Assembly (NCBI RefSeq): GCF_005144475.1
Contig: NZ_SWJZ01000012.1
Coordinates: 38,624 to 102,623 of the forward strand
DNA from: Rhodobacter capsulatus
GTDB taxonomy: Bacteria > Pseudomonadota > Alphaproteobacteria > Rhodobacterales > Rhodobacteraceae
DNA: 64,000 nt
Direction of reading: 5' to 3'
The position numbers and the translations under genes were made by a program. The notes beneath the pieces were generated by a model. The model saw nothing but the letters and a program-made list of their open reading frames with translations, had not been told where the DNA came from and did not search any database. Shown here piece after piece: positions 27,604-36,313 of the stretch; positions within the stretch are counted from its first letter, which is position 1, and each line of letters begins with the position of its first letter.

Positions 27604-28313
27604 TTAGTGTCCTTCTGGTTCAGGGCCATCTTGACCCGGTCGATGGGGTTGACGCGCCGCTGTTCAAACTCGCGGTTGCGGACGATGGCACGCTGCGCTG
27701 CATTGCGGGCGATGGCGTCCTGGACTGCTTTAGTTTCAGCGCCGACCAGCTTGTCGGCAAGGTCAGCGGCGCTGAAAGGGCGGTCCTTGCGCGGCATACG
27801 GTCGATGATGCTGACCAGCGCCGCGCCCAAGACCCGGTTGCCCGTTGCGGCGGCATGGACGGCCATATTGGTCAACTCGACAGGCCCGGCCCCTTCAAGC
27901 TGACGGATGAAATTCGTGCGTTCATCAGAACCAAGTCCAGCCCGGGTAAGGACGACAACAGGGCTGGCCCAAAGCTGCGCCGTGGTAGCGAGACTTTCAG
28001 CCGATGCGACCAATTCCTTGATCGACTGCCAGCGGGCATCGGAACTGTTGTTCTGGACCTCGGTGCGCGCGGCCACTTCGGCCTTGGCGACAGCGGCCTC
28101 TACATCGCGCCGGGGCATCCCCACACCCGACAGGCTGCGACCCACTTCGGCAGCACGGGCGGCAGGTCCGGCTTCCAAGTTATCGATCATCGCGGCGAAC
28201 TTTGCTGCACGCTTGGCGGCAACTTCGGCAAGCGAGATCACTTCGGCGGTCGCAAGCGCCGGAGTATTGCCGAAAGGGATCGGGGGAGTAAGGTCAAGGA
28301 CGGGTTCCGCCAT
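27600..28313 (-). CDS. Hypothetical helical protein of the island (phage-like)
   Basis: 237 residues, predicted mostly helical: long Ala/Arg/Glu segments (SLAEVAAKRAAKFAAMIDNLEAGPAARAAEVGRSLSGVGMPRRDVEAAVAKAEVAARTEV), no membrane segment, no cysteine motif. A scaffold-like or replication accessory role is possible, but nothing in the sequence proves one. It is first of a three-gene coupled set. Its upstream side is occupied by the reverse-transcriptase cassette, which appears to interrupt a longer minus-strand operon. Confidence 0.5.
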   Translation of the reverse strand: MAEPVLDLTPPIPFGNTPALATAEVISLAEVAAKRAAKFAAMIDNLEAGPAARAAEVGRSLSGVGMPRRDVEAAVAKAEVAARTEVQNNSSDARWQSIKELVASAESLATTAQLWASPVVVLTRAGLGSDERTNFIRQLEGAGPVELTNMAVHAAATGNRVLGAALVSIIDRMPRKDRPFSAADLADKLVGAETKAVQDAIARNAAQRAIVRNREFEQRRVNPIDRVKMALNQKDTN

Positions 28314-28474
28314 GTCGGGCTCCTGTGCCGAGGGCTGGCACCATTGCCCGCCCGGATGCCCAAGAATAGCCCGGCGGCATGGGGCGGCAGAGCGTTATCC
28401 CTTGTTGTTCAGAGCGAGAACAAAAGGTGTATCCCCCTCTTGACGTTTGGTTAGGCAATCACCAGATCGTCTTT

Positions 28475-28770
28475 GCCGCCCGGAATTGGCCGGGTGGTTG
28501 GACTGTTGAGACTGTCAACCTCTTTAAGGTTCGCTGGAAGCACGATGCCGAACAGCATCGCCGCCAACACGGCCAGATCGAATGAGACACTGAGCATTGC
28601 TCGGACCTCCACGGTTACATTATACCACCTCGCGTTTCGAGGCCCGTGTTGGCGAGGCGTTCGGGAGAGACACCGAACTTATACGTTGACAGAAGGTGGC
28701 GTGCGTTTGGAGGACGCCCGGTGCAAACCGGAACCCAGGGTCAGGGTCAGTCCTCCAAACTTTGCGACAG
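28475..28770 (+). ncRNA. Putative structured ncRNA of the DRT2-like system
   Basis: About 300 nt before the reverse transcriptase form consecutive hairpins: CCGCCCGG/CCGGGTGG (28476-28497), CCTCG/CGAGG (28628-28642), GTTCGG/CCGAAC (28659-28678), and a 10-bp stem TTTGGAGGAC/GTCCTCCAAA (28706-28759) that encloses CCGGT-GCAA-ACCGG. A weak promoter TTGACG (28440-28445) with CAGATC 17 bp later could start it near 28475. DRT2 enzymes are known to copy an upstream ncRNA by rolling reverse transcription into an endless ORF. Here two sense frames have no stop from 28594 to the RT start. Ends and template limits are not determined. Confidence 0.65.
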
Positions 28771-28778
28771 GAGGATTT

Positions 28779-30095
28779 ATGTCGCTGGACTGGTTTAAGC
28801 CCCGTGGATACCGTCACTTTGACCTCCCGGTTGATGATAAGTTTTCTGCTCGCGCTATGGACCCGGCTTTCGTGGCCCGGCATCCGTTCTCACCGCTGCT
28901 TCATTACACAAAATCGGAAAAACGTTACAAGAAGGACGCCAAGTCTGGGGTTCGCACCATTACGACCAAAGATCGGCAAATAAAATACGCCTCGCATCGT
29001 GATGCCTGCATCTTGGCGTATTATGCCCATCAATTAAATCAGGCGCTGGAAAAGCTGTATCTTGCATCGGGCCTGTCAGAAAACGTCATCGCATACCGTT
29101 CACTCGGCAAGGGCAACTATGATTTTTCTGCGGAGGTTCTCGCCTACGCAAAGGCCAACGCCCCGGTGACAATTCTCGCGTTTGATGTGACAGGCTTCTT
29201 TGACAACCTTGACCATGGATTGTTGAAAAAGCGCCTCAAGACTGTGCTCGGTGTTACTTCGCTTGCCGACGACTGGCACAGGGTTTTCCGTTCTTTCACC
29301 GCCTTCCATTTTGTTGATCTAGAGGAATTGAAGGCACATGCCATCTTCGCACCAAGATTGGCTGCGCGATCACGGGATAGGATTGCAGGTGTAGAGGAAC
29401 TGAAAGCGGCTGGGGTATTTTTTCACCCCAACCCAGAAATCGCAAAAGGCAAGAAGCGCGGGATACCGCAAGGAACCCCGATCAGCGCAGCAGCTTCAAA
29501 TCTCTATATGATAGATTTCGATGCAGCAGCGAAGGCTCATTGTGACAGGATAGGTGCCCTTTACCGCCGCTACTCCGACGACATTATGGTAGTTTGCGAT
29601 CCGGCCCAAGCTGTTGCGGTTGAGGCAGAAGTGATGCGTTTGATCGCAAGCGAACTGCTTGAAATCAACCCCGCCAAGACCGAACGAACTGATTTTGGAG
29701 CGGCAGCCCATTTGCCCAGATCATCACGCGCAGCGCAATATCTTGGATTCACGCTGCATGAGGATGGGCCAGCAATCCGAGAAAGCTCGCTGTCACGGCA
29801 ATGGCGAAAAATGCGACGAGCCATGAAGCGGATCAGAAAGGTTGCCACTGCAAAGATAGCGGCGGGGGTCTCTGACGGGGCTCACACAAAAAGGCTGCGC
29901 AGGCGCTTTTCGCACCTCAAAGTCCGGGACGATCAAGGCATTCGAACGATACGGAATTTTTCGTCCTACGGGAGGCGAAGCGCTGCTGTTTTCGGCAGCG
30001 ATGAGAAAATCACAGGACAAGTAAAGCGGTTCGAAAGAGCGGCCCAAAAGGAACTGGCAGAGTTGAAGGCCCTCGGCAAACCCAAAGTGCCATAG
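28779..30095 (+). CDS. DRT2-like antiviral reverse transcriptase
   Basis: 438 residues from ATG 28779 (GACAGGAGG upstream). Reverse-transcriptase motifs are in order: LAFDVTGFFDNLDHGLL (Asp136), GIPQGTPISAAASNLYM (229-244), YRRYSDD (catalytic Asp267/268), LEINPAKT and YLGF. The opening SLDWFKPRGYRHFD and the carboxy-terminal RESSLSRQWRK and RNFSSYGRRSAA segments match what I recall of defence-associated RT type 2. No nuclease, integrase or maturase domain follows, unlike group II introns. DRT2 makes repetitive cDNA encoding a toxic Neo protein after phage infection. The gene lies opposite to the surrounding phage-like operon, so it is likely cargo. Confidence 0.85.
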   Translation: MSLDWFKPRGYRHFDLPVDDKFSARAMDPAFVARHPFSPLLHYTKSEKRYKKDAKSGVRTITTKDRQIKYASHRDACILAYYAHQLNQALEKLYLASGLSENVIAYRSLGKGNYDFSAEVLAYAKANAPVTILAFDVTGFFDNLDHGLLKKRLKTVLGVTSLADDWHRVFRSFTAFHFVDLEELKAHAIFAPRLAARSRDRIAGVEELKAAGVFFHPNPEIAKGKKRGIPQGTPISAAASNLYMIDFDAAAKAHCDRIGALYRRYSDDIMVVCDPAQAVAVEAEVMRLIASELLEINPAKTERTDFGAAAHLPRSSRAAQYLGFTLHEDGPAIRESSLSRQWRKMRRAMKRIRKVATAKIAAGVSDGAHTKRLRRRFSHLKVRDDQGIRTIRNFSSYGRRSAAVFGSDEKITGQVKRFERAAQKELAELKALGKPKVP

Positions 30096-30106
30096 ATCGC
30101 TGCCAG

Positions 30107-30724
30107 TCAATCTCCGCGCTCGCCTCGCAGGCCGCGCGACCCCGGAAACGATGCGATGGCGGTTCCAGAAGGCGTGGGGCGAGAACCGGGGATCGGCGCT
30201 TCCGGCAGACGTTCGATGAGTTCAGGCATGATGTTCTGGTCCACCGGCGAGGGCGCGTGGTTGCGCTGCAGCGGGGTCACGTCAATCATCCCTTCCGCCT
30301 GCTTGCGGGCAAGATATTCCTCTACCGTCATGTCAGCCGGAACAACCAAAACCCCGCCCATGTTGACAGTGGTGTTGATCTCAAGGGGGACGCCTTCACG
30401 GTATCCGTGCCGAGCTTTCAGCAGAAACAGGTTGGCGACCACGTTGCCCTCGTTTGCGGCGGTTCGCAGGTTCGAAACGAGTGCGTCATGTTCGGAGGCA
30501 AGGCCGCGCTGGTAGGCTTCTTCCACCTCGGGCTGGCGGGCGCGGCAGACCTGCAAGGCGTCCTTCGACATGCGTAGGGCGCGGGCGATGGTGGTCAGGT
30601 GACAGCCCCGGGCGGATAGCTCTTCAATGATCTTGATGCCCCGTGCGCCAACGACGAAATGCGAGCGGCCAGAGCCGCCGGGGCCGGGGTTCACCTTGCG
30701 CGATGGCAGATCGTCAGACGGCAT
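30107..30724 (-). CDS. HTH protein resembling a phage terminase small subunit
   Basis: 205 residues. The amino half carries a helix-turn-helix (IIEELSARGCHLTTIARALRMSKDALQVCRARQPEVEEAYQRGLA), then LVSNLRTAANEGNVVANLFLLKARHGYREG, a layout seen in small terminase-type DNA-binding proteins. The carboxy third is Pro-rich and low in complexity. No large terminase is present in the window, so packaging would need a helper phage; that would fit a satellite, but it is inference. The start overlaps the recombinase stop by 11 nt. Confidence 0.55.
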   Translation of the reverse strand: MPSDDLPSRKVNPGPGGSGRSHFVVGARGIKIIEELSARGCHLTTIARALRMSKDALQVCRARQPEVEEAYQRGLASEHDALVSNLRTAANEGNVVANLFLLKARHGYREGVPLEINTTVNMGGVLVVPADMTVEEYLARKQAEGMIDVTPLQRNHAPSPVDQNIMPELIERLPEAPIPGSRPTPSGTAIASFPGSRGLRGERGD

Positions 30725-31316
30725 TTGCGGCCTCCTCTTTCATCTCATTGGCGATGCGCTGGACGGTAGATTTGCCCACGCGCAATTCCCGCGCGATGGA
30801 GTTGATGCCCAGACCTTGCAGGCGAAGCGACCGGATCGCATCAACGATGCCGTCAGAAGCCGGGGGACGGCCAAAGCGGACACCCTTTGCGCGGGCATGG
30901 GCCAGACCTTCCACGGTGCGTTCGATCAGCAATTCACGCTCAAACGCGGCGACAGCGGCCACCATCGTATACATCATCCGGCCCGCCGCCGTGGTGGTGT
31001 CGATTGCTTCGCGGTCCACATACAGATCGCAGTTGGTCTGGCGCAATTCGTCCAACAGATGCAGCAGGCCGATGGTCGTGCGGCCAAGACGGGTCAGATC
31101 CACGGCGGCGACAATGTCCACCTTCCGGCGGCGCACATCTGCCATCATCCGGTCAAAGGCAGGGCGGGCCTTGGCCGCGCCGCTAATCGTCTCATGATAT
31201 TCGTTGGCGACGGTCCAGCCCGCCCGCGCCGCCACCTCGCGCAGCCGGATAAGCTGCGGGGTCAGGTCTTGGGATATGGTGCTTACGCGGGCATACAAGG
31301 CGACTTTGCGGGTCAT
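30714..31316 (-). CDS. Serine recombinase (resolvase/invertase family)
   Basis: 200 residues. The catalytic domain starts ALYARVSTISQ (Ser12), with AVDLTRLGR holding the conserved arginine region and AAFERELLIERTVEGL the long E helix. A short HTH tail (VDAIRSLRLQGLGINSIARELRVGKSTVQRIANEM) ends it. The size is that of Hin/Tn3-type resolvases, not large phage integrases, so it may act as an inversion or resolution enzyme rather than the island integrase. It overlaps both neighbours. No recombination crossover site was identified. Confidence 0.92.
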   Translation of the reverse strand: MTRKVALYARVSTISQDLTPQLIRLREVAARAGWTVANEYHETISGAAKARPAFDRMMADVRRRKVDIVAAVDLTRLGRTTIGLLHLLDELRQTNCDLYVDREAIDTTTAAGRMMYTMVAAVAAFERELLIERTVEGLAHARAKGVRFGRPPASDGIVDAIRSLRLQGLGINSIARELRVGKSTVQRIANEMKEEAANAV

Positions 31317-31552
31317 TCGGTGGCCTCTCTTGGATCGCAGGGAAGGGGGTTGCCGGTCGCATCGTGCCAGCCGGGGCGGTGCGCGCTGCCCAAAGGGTGG
31401 CCATCAGCCGGGCCATAGATGGTCGATGTGTGTCGGCCCGGCACCAGCCACCAGCGCGTCACTGCGCCATCAGCCGCCACGTGGTAAAACTCGCGCTGGC
31501 CGTCAACGATGCCCGGCACGAATTCATTCATCTTGTCTTCAATGCCGCTCAT
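31313..31552 (-). CDS. Small hypothetical island protein
   Basis: 79 residues with no known domain (FVPGIVDGQREFYHVAADGAVTRWWLVPGRHTSTIYGPADGHP). It is Trp- and His-rich for its size. Its stop overlaps the start of the serine recombinase by 4 nt, which supports translation. It is the most upstream gene of the recombinase group; a 600-bp non-coding, repeat-bearing region separates it from the primase gene. Confidence 0.5.
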   Translation of the reverse strand: MSGIEDKMNEFVPGIVDGQREFYHVAADGAVTRWWLVPGRHTSTIYGPADGHPLGSAHRPGWHDATGNPLPCDPREATE

Positions 31553-31867
31553 TCAAACTCCGCCATAGGTTGTGCCAAGTACGAGAACATAAACGGAACA
31601 CTTCCACACCGTCTAGCCCGGAAAACGAGCACTTATGGGGCTATAGGTCCGGGCGGAAAGTGGCCGTTGAAATCGTGGAAAAATATGACGGGGCGGCGGA
31701 GACGATTTCCGGGCGGGTCGGATTGTGCACTTAGCGGCAAGAAATGTGGCTCTGGCACTGGCACCCGGGGCCGTCGCCGGACAGATCGGCCCCCCGGCCT
31801 TTTAGGCGGCAGCACAGCGCGCAAAGCGATGGCTTTCTTGCCCAAAGACCGAAGCACAGAGGCAGCC

Positions 31868-32153
31868 GCCGTAGCGCCCGCCGTATCCCCAGCCGTTACC
31901 CCCGATGGGTTACGGCTAAGTCCACCCGCCGCTGGCCCTTCTTCCACCGTAACCCCCGTAGCCTCCCAAAAGGACAAAGGGGCAAGAGCGGCGGGGGAAT
32001 GGCACCGCTATCTTGGGCGTTCAGCATCTCTGCCGCAGGGGTTAGGTCGCTGGCGTTACGGGCCGCTACGGGGGCTACGCTGGGCTTTCCCGACACAAAG
32101 CCAAACACTTAAGCGTAGCCCCCACATTGGCGCGCCGTCGCCCCGTAGCCGCC
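31868..32153. repeat. Iteron-like GTARC-rich region, candidate replication origin
   Basis: About nine copies of CGTAGCCCC/CGTTACCC-type motifs occur in both orientations: CCGTTACCC/GGGTTACGG as a 9-bp stem with 5-nt loop (31893-31915), CCGTAACCCCCGTAGCC (31947-31963), GCGTTACGGG and GCTACGGGGGCTACG (32053-32078), GCGTAGCCCCC near 32113 and CCCCGTAGCCGCC (32141-32153). They sit directly downstream of the primase/helicase gene. Clustered iterons beside such a gene suggest an origin. The rest of the 600-bp gap (31553-31867) shows no gene I trust. Confidence 0.55.
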
Positions 32154-34564
32154 TAAAACGGGTCGCGGCTCACGTCGCCTTCCAGATGCGTCCCTTCGTG
32201 GGCTCCATCGGGTCCAAACTCCGGCACGATCCGCAGCGCTCCATCGCCGCGCACATAGCAGTGTTCCGGGTTTCCACCGAACCGCCGCTGTTTTCTGTCG
32301 AACCCCAGCCGACGCATTGCGTCCCCCAGCCGTTCCATATCGTCCTGGGTCCGCATCCCGGCCACACGCCCGACGATGCGCCAAGCATCGGTCGCGCGCA
32401 ACTTGCCAGCCATTTCTTCGCCCAGCGCCGCATGCAGCGTTTCATAGAACGGGTCTTCCTCCCGCCGGGCATCCTGTTCAGCGGCTGCCTCACCCCAAAG
32501 CGCCGGGTCCAGCCGGATCGCCGCGCCTTCGGCCTCGCGCACGGCGGCTTCGGCCCAGAGCTGGTCGCGGTCGCGCCGCAGGGCATCAAGGTCAAAGCCC
32601 GTCACTGCAATCGGCCAGAACCGGCGATTGCCGGTCGTGTCGCGCAGGTAGCGACTGTCGTTCGTCGTGCCGACGATCACGCATTGGCGGGGGGCCTCTC
32701 GTTCAAGGCGGTCGTATGCCATGCGGGCCTTATCGCGGGTGCGAGACAGCAGGCCCTTCAAATGGTTTGCCCCGCCCTGTCGCATCCCCTTCAACTCGCC
32801 TGCCTCGACAATCCACTTTCCAGAAAGCGCCTCGATCACGCGCTTCGCCTCGGCATTCAGCGGGAGGTCATCGGTGAACCAGTCATCCCGGACAGCCAGA
32901 ACCTTCAAGGCCGTCGACTTGTTCGTGCCCTGCGGGCTTTCCAACACTAGCATTTCATCGAACTTCACACCCGGTCGCCGCACCCGCCGCACAGCGGCGA
33001 CAAGGATCAATTCCCCCACTGCCCTCGAATAGGTCGTGTCATCCGCGCCGCCATAGGTGGCAAGCCATCGCCCGATCCGGGGAACGCCATCCCACCGGAG
33101 CCCGGCAAGGTATTCCGCGACAGGGTGGAAGGCGTTCTGCCTTGCTGCATCCGAAAGGACGGTCAGGAACAGGTCGCGCGAAGGCCGAAACCGAAATCGT
33201 TCATCGGTCAGCAGCCAAAGGCGGTTTGCCGCCGCATCGTCCAATGGCGGGCCGAAACCTTCCAGACCATCAATCCGGTCGCGGCCAGCGAAGAGGTCAT
33301 GGCGCACCACCACCCCGAGCTTTCGCATCGCCAAGCGGATATTGCGCTGCGACGACGAAAGCGGCCTGCCTTCTTTATCACATTCAAAGCTGTCATCTGC
33401 CTCCGCCCGCGCCCGCCCGATCTGGCGCGCCACATATTGGCGGGGCTTGGGCTGGTCTAGCGCATGGCCGCTGATCGCAAATTCCGGGTTCAGGGTCACG
33501 GCGGCAATCACGTCGTCAGGCACATTCGCCCGCGCTAGATCGCAGACCACAGCCCAGAACGCCTCCGAACGGCTTGCATAGCGTCCGGGATCGTCAGGGT
33601 CCCGCCCTTGCACAATCAGCATTTTGGTCCGGTCGGACACCGGCAGGTCGGGCCGTCCATCCGCGTCAAACGGCACGGCGGGCAGATCGGTCGCCAGCGC
33701 CGCGCGCGCCAGCGGAGCGCCACCGCCTGCCACCTTCTGCGGCGCGCGGGGGAAGGCGTCCAGCGGATAGCGCTGCGCCCAGTCGGAGGCCACTACGGCG
33801 GCAAGGCGCGGGACGCGCCCCTTCTTGCGCTTCTTGCTGTCCGGGACATTCACTGTGCCGGGCAACCGCATAATGCGGTCGGCATTGTGGCAGGCATCGG
33901 CTTGCAGGTCTGTTTCAATTTTCAAATTTCGGGCTTCGACCACATCCAACAATCTCCCAAGGTGTGCCTCGACAAGTGCTGTTTCCTCCGCCATCAAAGG
34001 CACGCCTTTACTTTGGCGCAAGACAAGGTTCGAAAGATCGGGAGAGCCGCCTATAGCGACACTGCTTTCGGTAAGCCAAAAGGCCTGCATACCGCCGCCG
34101 CTGTCCACGATCACAGTCGGGATCGGATCATAGGCCAACAGCGTCCGTAGCGCCCGCGCCCGTTCTTCCTCGGGGTTTTCACCGACACGTGGGTCCACAT
34201 CAACATGTAGCGCGCGGATAGCCGAAATTGCGCCCTTGTTGGGCTTCACCTCCACGCCACCGAAAACCACGTTCACGGTAAAGTAGATGTTCTGCCTGCC
34301 CAGCCGCGCTTCGATCCAGTCGCGCATCTGTCCGAGGTTGCTGGCCGAAAAAGTGGCAGTGGCGATCTTGCCGCTGTCAGGGACGATGGCAGTCAGAACC
34401 CATGGCCCGCCCGGCTGCCAGCATTCAAGAAACGCTACCGCATCATCGGTCTTACCAGACAAGTCTTTTTGGTCGGTCGCGGTGGCGGGATCGGATAGAC
34501 TGGAGGTGTTCAGCAAGTCACCTTCCGCCCCGGCCCGCTCTCCACGGGTTGGGGCTTCTTTCAT
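32153..34564 (-). CDS. Primase-polymerase / VapE-type SF3-like helicase fusion
   Basis: 803 residues. The amino half resembles RepB-like/prim-pol enzymes: ALHVDVDPRVGENPEEERAR with paired acidic residues, VIVDSGGGMQAFWL, and DACHNADRIMRLPGTVNVP. The carboxy half is a virulence-associated-E helicase: LVLESPQGTNKSTALKVL (Walker A-like, Asn for the usual Gly before Lys-Ser), WIVEAGELKGMRQG, CVIVGTTNDSRYLRDTTGNRRFWPI. Such proteins start replication of phages, satellites and integrative plasmids. The ATG overlaps the stop of an alpA-like remnant; iteron-like repeats follow the stop. Confidence 0.88.
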   Translation of the reverse strand: MKEAPTRGERAGAEGDLLNTSSLSDPATATDQKDLSGKTDDAVAFLECWQPGGPWVLTAIVPDSGKIATATFSASNLGQMRDWIEARLGRQNIYFTVNVVFGGVEVKPNKGAISAIRALHVDVDPRVGENPEEERARALRTLLAYDPIPTVIVDSGGGMQAFWLTESSVAIGGSPDLSNLVLRQSKGVPLMAEETALVEAHLGRLLDVVEARNLKIETDLQADACHNADRIMRLPGTVNVPDSKKRKKGRVPRLAAVVASDWAQRYPLDAFPRAPQKVAGGGAPLARAALATDLPAVPFDADGRPDLPVSDRTKMLIVQGRDPDDPGRYASRSEAFWAVVCDLARANVPDDVIAAVTLNPEFAISGHALDQPKPRQYVARQIGRARAEADDSFECDKEGRPLSSSQRNIRLAMRKLGVVVRHDLFAGRDRIDGLEGFGPPLDDAAANRLWLLTDERFRFRPSRDLFLTVLSDAARQNAFHPVAEYLAGLRWDGVPRIGRWLATYGGADDTTYSRAVGELILVAAVRRVRRPGVKFDEMLVLESPQGTNKSTALKVLAVRDDWFTDDLPLNAEAKRVIEALSGKWIVEAGELKGMRQGGANHLKGLLSRTRDKARMAYDRLEREAPRQCVIVGTTNDSRYLRDTTGNRRFWPIAVTGFDLDALRRDRDQLWAEAAVREAEGAAIRLDPALWGEAAAEQDARREEDPFYETLHAALGEEMAGKLRATDAWRIVGRVAGMRTQDDMERLGDAMRRLGFDRKQRRFGGNPEHCYVRGDGALRIVPEFGPDGAHEGTHLEGDVSRDPF

Positions 34565-34626
34565 CCCGACACCCGCGCCTCGGCACGGGCCGCCACCCAG
34601 CCGTCAATTTCGCGTTCCAGCCAAGC
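34561..34626 (-). pseudogene. 3' end of an AlpA-like regulator, cut by the IS21 element
   Basis: Only 21 codons remain before the stop: AWLEREIDGWVAARAEARVSG, close to the conserved carboxy end of AlpA/excisionase-type proteins (typically GW..sEvdaWiaaR). Its stop overlaps the primase start by 4 nt, the normal alpA-primase arrangement. Upstream sequence is the IS21 terminal repeat, so the rest of the gene is missing and is not found on the far side of the IS. Confidence 0.6.
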
Positions 34627-34731
34627 TGAGAACGGCGGTGCAAAAGTCGGCCACGGAAGCGGCGGGATAGTCCTGCTGCGGGCGGTGTAAAAACCGGCCA
34701 CTCTGCTCTTCTTGCGTCAGGCAGGGAGGGC

Positions 34732-36313
34732 GTGGAGATTTATACCGTGGATTTGTATCGAAAGGTCCGTCTGGCCTGTGCTGAAGGTATGAGCCGACGC
34801 GCGGCCGCGTCATATTTCAACATCTCGCGCGATACTGTGGACAAGGCGATGGCCTTCTCGGTGCCGCCCGGGTATCGGCGCACGGCACCGATCAAGCGCC
34901 CGAAGTTGGACGGGTTTATCGAGATCATCGATGCCTGGCTCGAGGCCGACAAGACCGTGCATCGCAAGCAGCGCCATACCGCCAAGCGTATTTTCGACCG
35001 GCTGCGCGAGGAACACAGTTTCACCGGGGGCTATACGATCATCAAGGATTATGTTCGGGAGCGCGAACGGCGTGGGCGGGAGATGTTCGTGCCGCTGGCG
35101 CACCCGCCCGGACATGCGCAGGCGGATTTCGGCGAAGCTGTCGTTGTCATCGACGACGTCGAGCAGAAAGCGTTCGACGGACTTACGCGGCGCCATCTGG
35201 CGCCACGGTTCCGTCTCACTCTTCGTCATGGACCTCCCCCACAGTGACACCTGTTTCGTGCGCGCCTATCCGGTGGCGACGGCGGAGGCTTGGACAGACG
35301 GCCACGTCCATGCCTTTGCGTTTTTCGGCGGAGTGCCCTTGTCGGTGCTCTATGACAACGATCGCTGCCTGGTTGCGAAGATCTTGCCCGACGGGACGCG
35401 CCAGCGGGCCAGGCTGTTCAGCGCCCTGCAATCACATTACCTGTTTCGTGACCGCTATGGACGCCCCGGCAAGGGGAATGACAAAGGCAATGTCGAGGGG
35501 CTGGTGGGGTATTCCCGGCGCAACTTCATGGTACCAATCCCACGCTTTTCCAGTTGGGATGCCTTCAATGCCGATCTCGAAGCCCGATGCCGCAAGCGTC
35601 AAAGCGACGTTCTGCGCGGCGAAGATGAGACGATCGGAGACCGGCTCGCCCGCGATCTGTTGGAGTTTCGACCTTTGCCTGCAGCCCCCTTCGAGGCCTG
35701 TGACCAAACCAGTGGCCGGGTCAGTTCCCAGTCCCTCGTACGCTACGACACCAACGATTACTCGGTCCCGGTCGCCCATGGCCACCGCGATGTCTGGGTG
35801 CGCGGCTACGTCGACCGGGTGGTGATCGGTTGTGGTGGGGAGGTGATTGCCCGGCACCCGCGCAGTTACGACCGCGCAGAGATGGTATTCGATCCGATCC
35901 ACTATCTCCCGCTGATCGAGAAGAAGATCAATGCCTTGGATCAGGCCGCACCGCTGGCTGGTTGGGACCTGCCGTCCGAATTCGTCACCCTTCGCCGCCT
36001 CATGGAGGCACGAATGCTGAAGATGGGGCGCCGTGAGTATGTGCAGGTTCTGCGCCTGCTCAAGACCTTCGAGCTTGCGGATGTGCATGCCGCCGTGAAG
36101 AAGGCCCTGAAGCTCGGGGCGATCGGCTTTGACGCCGTCAAGCACCTCGTGCTTTGCCACGTCGAGAAACGGCCGCCGTTCTCGATCTCGATGTCTATCC
36201 GTTCGGCATCTCTCTCGGACGGATCGCGGTCGATGCCTCACTTGCCAAGGGCCCATGTCGCGACCACCTCGGCCGCCAGCTATATGTCCCTGCTGACGGG
36301 GGATGCGGCATGA
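34732..36313 (+). pseudogene. istA: IS21 transposase IstA, frameshifted
   Basis: The amino-terminal frame (GTG 34732, GGAGGGC upstream) has the HTH (EGMSRRAAASYFNISRDTVDKAM) and the start of the DDE domain (HAQADFGEAVVVID). From about 35180 the protein continues in another frame (FVMDLPHSDTCFVRAYP, LYDNDRCLVAK, NDKGNVEGLVGYSRRNF with the catalytic Glu), with about 45 nt of unmatched sequence at the switch. A second disturbance lies near 36180, where LDLDVYP falls out of frame before LPRAHVATTSAASYMSLL. The product is probably inactive unless frameshifting rescues it. Confidence 0.8.

Noticed and set aside
28706..28759. tRNA-like or tmRNA-like element upstream of the RT
   Set aside because: The outer stem resembles an acceptor stem, but no T arm or D arm can be formed; better explained as part of the ncRNA.
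28779..30095. Group II intron or diversity-generating retroelement
   Set aside because: No maturase/HNH domain or intron domain V, and no template/variable repeat pair or accessory protein was seen.
30714..31316. Island integrase
   Set aside because: Too short for a large serine integrase and placed internally; more likely a resolvase or invertase.
31633..31977. 114-codon minus-strand frame downstream of the primase
   Set aside because: TTG start without ribosome site, overlaps the iteron-like repeats, and no recognisable sequence.
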